DNA from: Oscillospiraceae bacterium
GTDB lineage: Bacteria > Bacillota > Clostridia > Oscillospirales > Acutalibacteraceae
NCBI GenBank assembly: GCA_015066165.1
Contig: SVOX01000007.1
Coordinates: 1 to 25,614 of the forward strand
Reading direction: 5' to 3'
DNA length: 25,614 nt
The translations under genes were made by a program, and so were the position numbers. This document shows positions 15,318 through 23,511 of this stretch, piece by piece. The notes under the pieces are model-generated. The model made no database searches. It had not been told where the DNA came from and worked only from the letters and a program-made list of their open reading frames with translations. Position 1 is the first letter of the stretch. Every line of letters starts with the position of its first letter.

Positions 15318-16100
15318 TTACATTTTTTCGAGATATGATTTTGGGGAACAGTCAAATTCGTTTTGGAATGAGCGGTAGAAAGTTCGCATTGAAGTAAAAC
15401 CGCTTTCAAAAGCGCAAAAAGTTATGCTGTTTTCTTTATTTCTCATAAGCGAAAGCGCATTTTTTAGCCGTAAAATTGTTATGTATCTTTTCAATGTTGT
15501 ACCGCAACTGGTTTTAAAAAGATGTGATACGTATGCAAGCGAGTAACCAAAATGTTCTGAAATAGAAGTTGGCGAGATATTTGTTTTGAAATTATCGTTA
15601 ATATACAGCAAAATATTACTAATAAGTTCTGTATTTATTTCTTGATTATTTTCAACAAATTCACCGTTTTCTAAAATATAACCTAAAATAAGGTTTACAA
15701 TGCCAAATTTTCTAAGTTCACTTGCGTTTTCTTGGTTCATCAAATCAAATAAATATTTTATATCTTTAAAAAGTTTAGGGTTACTAAAAAATGGTGATTT
15801 AAGTTTTTTTTCTTTGGTTTGCTCTAAAAATTCTTTGCATAGAAAAGTGGGTATTATTATACAAAACGTTTCTGATGAATTGGGTGTTTTATATTCATGT
15901 GCAACATAGGGCATTACTACCGAAAACTCACCCTTTTTTAAGGTTTTACGTTTTCCGTCAATCAGCATTTCCATTTCGCCTTCGGTTACGGCGAATATTT
16001 CAATTTGTGAATGAAACTGCATAAGACAAAAGGCATTAGGATATTTTCTCAATTCAAGTTTATTAGTCTTTTCACGGTTGACTTTTAAATTTGCTTGCAT
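15318..16100 (-). CDS. AraC-family transcriptional regulator with N-terminal cupin domain
   Basis: This encodes 260 residues. The N-terminal ~100 residues are a cupin-like ligand-binding domain ('QIEIFAVTEGEMEMLIDGKR', KKGEFSVVMPYVAHEYKT). The last ~100 residues are the double helix-turn-helix: IYINDNF-type helix, 'SISEHFGYSLAYVSHLFKTS', then 'FCAFESGFTSMRTFYRSFQN' and the family-typical CSPKSYLEKM end. Such regulators usually sense sugars or related small molecules and activate neighbouring genes. ATG 16100 has a GGTGG ribosome-binding site. The gene is divergent from the 2346-residue surface protein, 199 bases away, making that gene its likely target. Its own promoter (16140-16168) is near-consensus. 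Confidence 0.92.
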   Translation of the reverse strand: MQANLKVNREKTNKLELRKYPNAFCLMQFHSQIEIFAVTEGEMEMLIDGKRKTLKKGEFSVVMPYVAHEYKTPNSSETFCIIIPTFLCKEFLEQTKEKKLKSPFFSNPKLFKDIKYLFDLMNQENASELRKFGIVNLILGYILENGEFVENNQEINTELISNILLYINDNFKTNISPTSISEHFGYSLAYVSHLFKTSCGTTLKRYITILRLKNALSLMRNKENSITFCAFESGFTSMRTFYRSFQNEFDCSPKSYLEKM

Positions 16101-16139
16101 GATACCACCAATTATTTATATTGATTCATTTACAAGTTC

Positions 16140-16168
16140 ATAATACCTTTAATTTGTTTAAAAGTCAA
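16140..16168 (-). promoter_or_regulatory. SigA-type promoter of the AraC regulator gene
   Basis: On the minus strand: -35 TTGACT (16168-16163), 17-base spacer, -10 TATTAT (16145-16140), about 40 bases before the start codon. Confidence 0.75.
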
Positions 16169-16183
16169 CGGAAAAAGCCATTT

Positions 16184-16197
16184 TTTGTGCTTTGTGC
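16184..16197 (+). promoter_or_regulatory. Tandem TTTGTGC repeat in the AraC/giant-gene divergent region
   Basis: Two abutting copies of TTTGTGC lie 38 bases before the candidate -35 of the giant gene and just upstream of the AraC promoter. AraC proteins bind direct repeats, but a 7-base period is short for two helix-turn-helices on one DNA face. This is only a candidate operator. Confidence 0.3.
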
Positions 16198-16234
16198 AAA
16201 AAAGTGACATAAAATTTCAAAGTTTTGGCAAGAT

Positions 16235-16263
16235 TTTTACCACGATATCTTGTAAAATATACT
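16235..16263 (+). promoter_or_regulatory. Activator-dependent-looking promoter of the giant surface-protein gene
   Basis: A -10 of TATACT (16258-16263) lies 17 bases after a poor -35 (TTTTAC, 16235-16240). The predicted transcript starts near 16270, before the AAAAAGGAG site at 16281-16289. The poor -35 would fit dependence on the AraC activator, but other spacings are possible. Confidence 0.4.
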
Positions 16264-16299
16264 TGGAAGATAAGTTTTTTAAAAAGGAGAAGTTTTGAA

Positions 16300-19200
16300 A
16301 TGAAAAAAACCTTTAAGAGCGGTATAGCAATTTTGCTTACTCTTGCGGTTTTGCTATCTACTTTTATATTTGGTGGAACAGTGGTGACGAATGCACTTGC
16401 ATTAGACGTTACACTTGGCTATTATGACTCTACGAAAGGTTCGGATAAGCTTTCTGCGACCAAAAATATCGCAACGCAAATTTTTACAAGAGAAGATTTG
16501 CCAAACGGTACTGAGATTAGAATTGCTCAGGGCTTTAGATACCGTCCTGAAGGATGGATTTCGCTTGACCAAACTAATGAAAGCCGTCCTTCACAAGTTT
16601 ACGGTGAATCAACCGTTATTGTTGATGACGAATGGTGGGGCGACTATAACTACCGTGCTTTTAATATATCAGAGAAAAATGAATCTCTTGCTATGAGTAG
16701 TTATGTTAGCAATATTTCTTCTATATTTACTATAACGTTACCCGAAGAAATAAAAGAAAAGACAATCAGAATACTCGCTATTGGTAACAGTTTTTCAAAT
16801 GATGCTTTTCATTATGCCGAAGAAATAGCCGCCAAATTTGGTTACAAGACCGAGTTTTTGAGTTTATATCAATCAGGTTGTTATATTTCAAAACACCTTG
16901 ATAACTTTAATAACAAAACTGCGGCTTATACTATTTACAGAAACGGTGTTCAAGTGCGTGGTAGTGTGACTATGAATCAAATTCTTAAAGAATGTCATTA
17001 TGATTATATTACCTTACAGCAGGGTTCTGCCCGTTCGGATAAGTGGAGTTACTATTATACTGAGGAAAACCCTTATATTCTTGACCTTTATAACGCCATA
17101 AAAGCCGAACAGCCAAATGCACAGTTTTTAATTCATCAAACTTGGGGTTATTCTCCTGCAGAAGCCATTGCTAACGGACATGCAAGTTCTTTAGATCATT
17201 TTACCGCTATTGAAAGTTGTTATAAAAAAGCGGCGGAACTTTTATTACTACCTATTGCCAAAAGCGGTAAAGCGGTACAAATTGCTAAAGAGCAAAATTA
17301 TTTAACTGACGACCGTGACGGAGAAAATTCGATTTATGCCGATGAATATTGCCACCTTACAGACAGGGGTGACTTTATTGCGGGTTGTGTTTTGGTTGAA
17401 ACCATTTTTGGTGTAGATACCACTACGAAAGATTTCACTTCACTTTTTGCCGATTCTAAAAACCTTACTAAAGCCGCTCATTCGGCAGTAACGGGTGAAG
17501 CAATTGGAGAAGAGGAAGAACCTTTTTATTACGCTCCGAAGCGTACAATGTTTAGATACAAAAAGAGTGACGGTTGGAGTAAGTGTCTTTACAAATTACC
17601 AAATATGCTTGAGGCAAACACTGAATATACAATCACAATTGCTACAAAGTTTGTAACAGGTACTCTTAATTCAAGCAACTTGATTTTTGCGCTATATGGT
17701 ATAGATGATAGACTGTATGAAGGAAATGAAACTAATAATGCAATGCAAGAAGCTTCGTCCTTACTTCGTTCTTCTGATACCAGTAGTACGCAGTTTACTT
17801 CGGTTAATAACAAGAGTAATAACGTTTACAAGGTATATAAATTTACTCTCACCGAAGAAGAAGCGGCAAATAAAAACTTTTATTTAGGTTATAGTTTTGA
17901 TCGTTCTGCAGGTGTTGAATTTTATATCAGCGAATTTTCACTTTATAAATCAAGCGACGAAACTAAAACTTCATTGCTTAACGTAGATGATTATTCTACC
18001 GACGTTGAGGGTTGGGTTGGTCCTTATGGCACAGCAACTACAATTGGTAAATACGTTGAATATGATCCAAGTTATTTTAATTATGCAGTTCATATTAAGT
18101 ATACAGGCACAAAGGATACAAGAAGAATAGGTGTATTGGTGCCAAGTGTTAATAACGGCGGTGTTATTAAGAAGGGTGTAAAATACACCATTTCTTTCGA
18201 CTATTATATGTTAAACCGCGGTTTTGACTACGGTGTTTACCCAATGCTGTTCGCTTCAAGTGCTACTTCGCTTGGTGACCCGTATTACGATAGAATTTAT
18301 TCTAAAAATTATAACAGCGGTTCCACAAAAACTTTATTTGGCGATAAAGTGGGCGGTGTATATAAAAGCCGCAACGGTTTCGCAAGTTATAGCTTTACAA
18401 TAGCTGAGAGCGAAACTTTGAGAAATAATTATTTTGTTGGTTTCTTAATGCCAAAGAACACTTCTTGGACTTCCAGCCCCGAATTTTATCTTTCAAATTT
18501 AAAACTCACCGCTGAAGGCTCGGATGAAAATTTATTACCTGTAGATCAATATCAATATTCGTTCAATGGTGCCAATTCAGGTGAAAAGTGGAGAGAAAAC
18601 GATGGTTGGATTAAAAACTCGGGTAAAGGATATGATGAAAGTAACTATGTACCTTACGGTACAGGCGATGGTAATATTGACAACGAAGTTGATATCAGAG
18701 ACTTGGTTACTGCCGATGAAACCGTAACTGCGGCAGGATTTAACCCATTCCTTGATACAAACGTTGATAGAACAATCGACCAAAAAGATATTGACAATTT
18801 GAAATATAGACTTTTGGGTCTTGGTATAAATGCTCCCGAAAAAATTCCGATTCCTGAAGAACCCGTTGAACCCGAAGAACCGGAAATTGAGATTGCTGAA
18901 CTTAATGTGGCCGACCAAGAGAAGTTTACAAGAGCTTTGAAGTCGCTTCGAGGCACCAAGTTCAAGAGCAATGAACTTATAAAATTCTTGTATACTGTGG
19001 CATTCAGTTCTACTAAAAATATTAGCACTACAATAAATGCTGATGCAGGAACAATAGTTAGTCAAACTTTACTTGAAACTGTTGATAATACAAGTAATTT
19101 GATTTCAATGACTGCTCCCGGTTTGTATGGCGGTACATCGTTTACCGACCAAATGGCAAAATCATTGCCAGGTACACAGGTCGATGAGATTAAACTTTCG

Positions 19201-22200
19201 GATATTATCACGGGTGATATTATTTGTGTTCTCGAAAATGCAAACGATTTGACAACCGGTCGTTACTATACAACCGACGGTGAAAATCTTTATGACCTTA
19301 CCGATACTTGCGAAATGCTCAAGGATACTTCGGTTATAGATAATCTTGCAAACAACGATTTGTTTGTTGTATTAAGACCTTCGATTGTAATGAACCCTGT
19401 AAGTATAAATAATGGCGAGATTGTTGATGGTACAACCGATTTAGAAAAAGCGTTTATTGCTACTGCTGAAAGTTTTATGCTTCGCGGTGACCGTACACAA
19501 TATGCAGATATATTTATGGTTCAAAATGAGGTTTACCGTTGGGAAAGAGGAAAAGCCCCTGAAGATTATACAAGCGACGAAACAGGTTATTCTAACTGCA
19601 CAGGTTTCGTGCATGATGTATATTATAACGTTTTAGGTTGGGATTATGGGGACTTCAAACTTGTGGATTCACCAAGCACTATGAAAGCGTACACCTATAA
19701 CTTCACCCACACCGAAACCGAAGAAGACATTGCTCGAATTAAAGAAGAATATAAGTCTCAGTTGCGAATTGGCGATATTGTTTTCTATACTCGTCAGGGT
19801 GGTACCCACGCAATGCTTTATGTTGGTAATGGTAACATAATTCATTGTTCGGGTAGTACATATAGTTATGCTAACAATAATACCGAGACCGAAGAACCCG
19901 CCATTCGTTATATGACGGTTGACGATTTGTTTGATCCAAACAATACAAATCGTTACTTATTCCAAACTGCAACTCCAAGAATAGCGCTTTATATTATCCG
20001 TCCGCTTAATATGTGGGAAGGTACCGATATTACCGATGCTGCTAAGCAAAGAATTGGAAATATGCGCGGAATCTTTGCTGAAAAGACTGCAAGTTCTACG
20101 CTTGGTCAAACAGTAAATGCAGGTGATACAATAACTTATACCTTTACTGTTAACAATACCAATTCTAAGAACGTTACAATCGATATTACCGATACAATCC
20201 CTGAAAATACAGTTCTTATTGAAAACGGAAAGGTTAGCGACAAGACTGCTCTCGATTGGACGGTAGAATTAGCGCCTGATGAAATCAAGAAGATTTCATA
20301 TACTGTAAAAGTTTTGGAAGAAGTTGCGGATGGTACTGCAATAGTTTGCAGTGACAACAGTAAGGTTGGCGGTATTCCTACAAAGGCATACCCCATATAT
20401 GTTGGCAGAACCTTAACACAGGAAGAACAAGAAATTTTGAGTTCAATTGTATATTCAAAGGCAGATTTTAACGGTGACTCAGTTGCTTTTGCGAACTCTA
20501 TTTATGAAGACCTTTTTGGTGTTGAAAATATTTTAGGTTCAAGTATTGATGAACTTTATAATGGTGTTTTCAAAACAAGTGGTTCTTACAAAGTTATTGC
20601 TACCGAAGGCAAGTATGCTAAAATGATTGCTCCATCATTATACGGCGGTAAGTCGGTACTTGATAGTGAACGTTTTGGAGGAGAGCGAACAAGATTACTC
20701 CGTGAGCATAACCTTGTCGCAGGTGATATACTATACTTGCACGGAACCACCACTACAAGTTATGCTATGTATATATACATAGGTGATGGAAAACTGTTGA
20801 ATCTCTCGGCAGGTATAAAACAACGTGATATATATGAAAGATTAACCGAAGCTATTGGTTGGGGATATTTTGCTGTGTTGCGTCCATCACTAGCTCTTGA
20901 AAACGATTCACAAGAAAATGTAGTCGAAGTTTCAAAAACTGCTTCTAAAACCACCGCTCAAACCGTTCTTCCAGGTGAAAATGTTACCTACACTTTGAAC
21001 CTTGAAAATGTGACTGACAGTGAACAAACTGTATCAGTAATTGATATTCTTCCCAAAAACACTACTTTTATAAGCGGTTGTGAAAATGTGAATGGTGATG
21101 TTCTTAAATGGGATGTTACCATTCCCGCAGGGGAAACCAGTGAATTAAGTTATGACTTTAAGGTCCAGAAGGATAACTCATTGTGCGGTAGTGTTCTTAA
21201 CGGTTATACCATAGTAAACGGTCAAATTATAAAATGTTATGACCTTTATATCGAGCGTACCGCTTCAAGTAGCGAAGACCAGCGTTATATTTCTAACGCA
21301 ATTCGTGCATTAAAAGATTCTACTTATCGTGATATGAGTCTTTTGAATATGATTTACACAGTGGCTTTCACAAACTCTATTTCCAGTTATTTCCCAGATA
21401 CGCCTGCTGATACTTTGACTAAAATAACAAAAGGAACTGCAACTGAGCAAACACTCAAAATGGTAGCACCTACACTTTACGGCGGTACAGCAGTTAACGG
21501 TGTAATAGCCGGTATTAAGGGTGCGCCTTGCACAAAGGTTACTTCAAACGATTTAATTGTAGGTGACATTTTATTTGTAAACAACAGTGGTACTGTTAAG
21601 AATTATATTTATGATAAAGACGGATTTGTTGATTTGTCGGATCCTATGAGCGAAGTTGATACTACTGCAGTTCTTAACGGTTTGACTTCTAGCAATATAT
21701 TTGCTGTGTTCCGTCCTTCTATCAATATTTCCCGTGATTATATTATTGATGATGAATTAGAAGAACTTACACTTACTGAACAACAAAAAGCGGTTATCGC
21801 TACTGCCGAAAGTTATATTTTACGTGGTGAAAAATTGCAGTATGCCGATACCAAGTTTGGCGGTATTGACAATACTGAATACCGTTGGAACACAGGTAAC
21901 CGTAATCCTGAATTTGTAAACCGTAATGAATGGGGTTATATTAACTGTGCGGCATTTACCTATGAAGTGTATAATACTGCTTTGGGTATAGATATTAATT
22001 ATAACGGTACTTCAATGTGGGCTACAAGTAGGTTGCAGAATTATTCAAACAGTGAAGGAATAATGGTTTATAATTATAAACGAAGCGCTTCTGCTGATGT
22101 GGACCAAGCAACAATGGATAGCGTTAAGCAAGAGGTACTTTCTACTTTAAAACCTGCGGATATGCTGGTAGTTCGTCGCAACGATAGCAGTGGTCACGTA

Positions 22201-23340
22201 ATGCTTTATATCGGTAACGGAACATTTATTCATTCAACAGGTGGTATATATACGATCGATGTTGGTGAGAGTTACGAAGCTACAATAAGATACCAAAGAG
22301 TTGAGGATTATTTCTTTACACCCGGAAATCGTGGATATTTATTTAAAAACACGGGCGATTTGCAGGTTACTGAGTTCTTGATTGTGCGCCCGCTTATAAA
22401 GGATAAGTACAATGTAGAAGTGCCTCAAGAAACGGTAAACCGTATGAACAATATGCAAGGAATTATGGCGCAGAAACTGTCTTCCCATAATTCCACCACT
22501 ACTGCAAACCTTGGCGAAGAAGTAACCTTTACATTTGAAGTTTATAACACAAACGATACCGCAAAAACAGTTGAAATTTGTGATACTGTTCCCGCAAACA
22601 CAACATACGTTTCGGGCGCTCAAAATAAAGACGGCGACAACCTTTCTTGGTCGGTTACAATTCCCGCTAACACAAGAAAGAGTGTTTCCTACACAGTAAC
22701 GGTAAATCAAGATGCAACTATCGGCGATTATATCCAAACAACCGATACAAGTACTGTTGGCGGTGTTAGAACAACTTGTCCCAAGGTTTATATCAACCGT
22801 ACCTTGTCCAAAGAAGAACAACAAAAGGTTATAGATGCTTACAATTCAATTAAGGACACTACGGCTAATAGAGGATTTGCCCTTGTAAATGAAATTTACA
22901 AAACCGCAGGTCTTACCGATACTGACGTCTTTACCGATACTGATTACGCAACTGTAATGCAAGGTGCAGAAGGTACTTTCAAGGTTGCTACTACTATCAG
23001 TGGTACCGATTATTATCAATTGAAAGATAGGGGCTATAAATACCGTGATATGATGGTTGAAACCCTTTACGGCGGCAGAAGATATTACGGCTTCTCGGGT
23101 GATGCCCGTACTGACCGCACACGTTTGGCACGTGAGCATCATATTATGGTTGGTGACGTAATTGTTCGTCAAATTTCAGGTGGCACATATTACGCATATC
23201 TCCATATCGGCGGTGATTATTTCATAAATATCACAACCAACATTGCAGCCGAAACCACAACTGCTAAAAAACGACTTGAACTTTTACTTTCATCAGGTAG
23301 ATACTATGCTGTCTATCGTCCCTCTTTTAATATAGAATAA
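16300..23340 (+). CDS. Giant secreted multidomain protein: SGNH/DUF4886 hydrolase, dockerin, NlpC/P60-like and DUF11 modules
   Basis: This encodes 2346 residues from ATG 16300, with AAGGAG about ten bases before it; the frame is open upstream but only over the promoter. The order is: signal peptide to about residue 34; N-terminal beta region to ~150; SGNH/DUF4886 hydrolase ~155-390 with Ser164 in IGNSFSND and His352 in CHLTDRG; two jelly-roll-like, carbohydrate-binding-like regions ~407-555 and ~558-747; dockerin ~788-842 with two complete calcium loops; Pro/Glu linker ~844-867. The repeats then follow: A1 868-1032, NlpC/P60-like B1 ~1033-1230 (Cys1100, His1170, His1182), DUF11 ~1260-1371, A2 1372-1535, DUF11 1536-1654, A3 1655-1813, B2 1814-2034 (Cys1883, His1966, His1978), DUF11 2057-2168, A4 2169-2346. 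There is no LPxTG or C-terminal anchor. It is secreted; wall or glycan remodelling is inferred, and substrates are unknown. Confidence 0.85.
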   Translation: MKKTFKSGIAILLTLAVLLSTFIFGGTVVTNALALDVTLGYYDSTKGSDKLSATKNIATQIFTREDLPNGTEIRIAQGFRYRPEGWISLDQTNESRPSQVYGESTVIVDDEWWGDYNYRAFNISEKNESLAMSSYVSNISSIFTITLPEEIKEKTIRILAIGNSFSNDAFHYAEEIAAKFGYKTEFLSLYQSGCYISKHLDNFNNKTAAYTIYRNGVQVRGSVTMNQILKECHYDYITLQQGSARSDKWSYYYTEENPYILDLYNAIKAEQPNAQFLIHQTWGYSPAEAIANGHASSLDHFTAIESCYKKAAELLLLPIAKSGKAVQIAKEQNYLTDDRDGENSIYADEYCHLTDRGDFIAGCVLVETIFGVDTTTKDFTSLFADSKNLTKAAHSAVTGEAIGEEEEPFYYAPKRTMFRYKKSDGWSKCLYKLPNMLEANTEYTITIATKFVTGTLNSSNLIFALYGIDDRLYEGNETNNAMQEASSLLRSSDTSSTQFTSVNNKSNNVYKVYKFTLTEEEAANKNFYLGYSFDRSAGVEFYISEFSLYKSSDETKTSLLNVDDYSTDVEGWVGPYGTATTIGKYVEYDPSYFNYAVHIKYTGTKDTRRIGVLVPSVNNGGVIKKGVKYTISFDYYMLNRGFDYGVYPMLFASSATSLGDPYYDRIYSKNYNSGSTKTLFGDKVGGVYKSRNGFASYSFTIAESETLRNNYFVGFLMPKNTSWTSSPEFYLSNLKLTAEGSDENLLPVDQYQYSFNGANSGEKWRENDGWIKNSGKGYDESNYVPYGTGDGNIDNEVDIRDLVTADETVTAAGFNPFLDTNVDRTIDQKDIDNLKYRLLGLGINAPEKIPIPEEPVEPEEPEIEIAELNVADQEKFTRALKSLRGTKFKSNELIKFLYTVAFSSTKNISTTINADAGTIVSQTLLETVDNTSNLISMTAPGLYGGTSFTDQMAKSLPGTQVDEIKLSDIITGDIICVLENANDLTTGRYYTTDGENLYDLTDTCEMLKDTSVIDNLANNDLFVVLRPSIVMNPVSINNGEIVDGTTDLEKAFIATAESFMLRGDRTQYADIFMVQNEVYRWERGKAPEDYTSDETGYSNCTGFVHDVYYNVLGWDYGDFKLVDSPSTMKAYTYNFTHTETEEDIARIKEEYKSQLRIGDIVFYTRQGGTHAMLYVGNGNIIHCSGSTYSYANNNTETEEPAIRYMTVDDLFDPNNTNRYLFQTATPRIALYIIRPLNMWEGTDITDAAKQRIGNMRGIFAEKTASSTLGQTVNAGDTITYTFTVNNTNSKNVTIDITDTIPENTVLIENGKVSDKTALDWTVELAPDEIKKISYTVKVLEEVADGTAIVCSDNSKVGGIPTKAYPIYVGRTLTQEEQEILSSIVYSKADFNGDSVAFANSIYEDLFGVENILGSSIDELYNGVFKTSGSYKVIATEGKYAKMIAPSLYGGKSVLDSERFGGERTRLLREHNLVAGDILYLHGTTTTSYAMYIYIGDGKLLNLSAGIKQRDIYERLTEAIGWGYFAVLRPSLALENDSQENVVEVSKTASKTTAQTVLPGENVTYTLNLENVTDSEQTVSVIDILPKNTTFISGCENVNGDVLKWDVTIPAGETSELSYDFKVQKDNSLCGSVLNGYTIVNGQIIKCYDLYIERTASSSEDQRYISNAIRALKDSTYRDMSLLNMIYTVAFTNSISSYFPDTPADTLTKITKGTATEQTLKMVAPTLYGGTAVNGVIAGIKGAPCTKVTSNDLIVGDILFVNNSGTVKNYIYDKDGFVDLSDPMSEVDTTAVLNGLTSSNIFAVFRPSINISRDYIIDDELEELTLTEQQKAVIATAESYILRGEKLQYADTKFGGIDNTEYRWNTGNRNPEFVNRNEWGYINCAAFTYEVYNTALGIDINYNGTSMWATSRLQNYSNSEGIMVYNYKRSASADVDQATMDSVKQEVLSTLKPADMLVVRRNDSSGHVMLYIGNGTFIHSTGGIYTIDVGESYEATIRYQRVEDYFFTPGNRGYLFKNTGDLQVTEFLIVRPLIKDKYNVEVPQETVNRMNNMQGIMAQKLSSHNSTTTANLGEEVTFTFEVYNTNDTAKTVEICDTVPANTTYVSGAQNKDGDNLSWSVTIPANTRKSVSYTVTVNQDATIGDYIQTTDTSTVGGVRTTCPKVYINRTLSKEEQQKVIDAYNSIKDTTANRGFALVNEIYKTAGLTDTDVFTDTDYATVMQGAEGTFKVATTISGTDYYQLKDRGYKYRDMMVETLYGGRRYYGFSGDARTDRTRLAREHHIMVGDVIVRQISGGTYYAYLHIGGDYFINITTNIAAETTTAKKRLELLLSSGRYYAVYRPSFNIE
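18667..18822 (+). other. Dockerin-type duplicated calcium-binding module inside the giant protein
   Basis: Residues 790-801 carry Asp790, Asn792, Asp794, Asp798 and Asp801. Residues 819-830 carry Asp819, Asn821, Asp823, Asp827 and Asp830. Both match the D-x-N-x-D-x3-D-x2-D loop of type I dockerins, each followed by a helix. Dockerins plug enzymes into cohesin scaffolds in cellulosomes. This one is internal, whereas most are C-terminal. No cohesin is visible in the window. Confidence 0.72.
18901..20904 (+). repeat. First copy of a four-module block (A1-B1-DUF11-A2) in the giant gene
   Basis: About 668 residues long. A modules share an 'AP-x-LYGG' motif, a G-D-I motif and an RPS ending. B1 shares the GDI and RP ending but keeps Cys/His/His. 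The block corresponds module by module to 21262-23337. The similarity is at protein level and divergent, so this is an old duplication, not a recent DNA repeat. Confidence 0.7.
21262..23337 (+). repeat. Second copy of the four-module block (A3-B2-DUF11-A4) in the giant gene
   Basis: About 692 residues long. A3 resembles A1 (Asp at the second His position; IYTVAF or LYTVAF helix). A4 resembles A2 (Tyr and Asn at the two His positions; 'RTRL.REH' before the GD motif). B2 resembles B1 (ATAES.(M/I)LRG and Y-A-D). A single DUF11 module (residues 1536-1654) bridges the two copies. Confidence 0.7.
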
Positions 23341-23403
23341 TTTAATAACCTTTCCAAATACGTAAATCTTTAAGGGACGGGTTTATGTATAAAAAGAAAA
23401 AAT

Positions 23404-23430
23404 GCTCTACGAAAAGTAGGGCGTTTTTTT
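23404..23430 (+). terminator. Intrinsic terminator after the giant gene
   Basis: Stem GCTCTAC (23404-23410) with GTAGGGC (23416-23422; one T-G wobble), GAAAA loop, then GTTTTTTT. It lies 64 bases past the stop; the bases between hold nothing recognisable. Confidence 0.87.
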
Positions 23431-23460
23431 GTGCACTTTTTTGTGAGAAGCATACTTATA

Positions 23461-23499
23461 ATCGACAAAATTTTTGTTGTTGGGGCAGTATAATATAAT
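23461..23499 (+). promoter_or_regulatory. Candidate Spo0A-controlled spoIIG promoter
   Basis: ATCGACA (23461-23467) matches six of seven bases of an inverted Spo0A box (TTCGNCA). It is followed 21 bases later by a perfect -10 TATAAT (23489-23494), overlapped by a second at 23494-23499. This mirrors the B. subtilis spoIIG design, in which a 0A box sits at an over-spaced -35. A further TATAAT at 23457-23462 overlaps the box. The predicted leader is very short, beginning close to the GGTGA ribosome-binding site (23501-23505). Confidence 0.5.
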
Positions 23500-23511
23500 T
23501 GGTGATTTAAT

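Noticed and set aside
16225..16299. Upstream extension of the giant gene by 25 codons
   Set aside because: The TTG at 16225 falls before or within the likely promoter, and the extension destroys a clean signal peptide.
18577..19065. Minus-strand open frame of 162 codons inside the giant gene
   Set aside because: It lies antisense to the dockerin and A1 modules, which are clearly coding on the plus strand. It has no recognisable domain or promoter.
22339..22824. Minus-strand open frame of 161 codons opposite the third DUF11 module
   Set aside because: It is Cys-rich with no domain match, and it mirrors plus-strand codons of a well-conserved module; a reading-frame shadow.
23385..23501. Possible short plus-strand peptide gene of about 38 codons after the giant gene
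   Set aside because: It runs through the terminator hairpin and the spoIIGA promoter and has no convincing ribosome-binding site.
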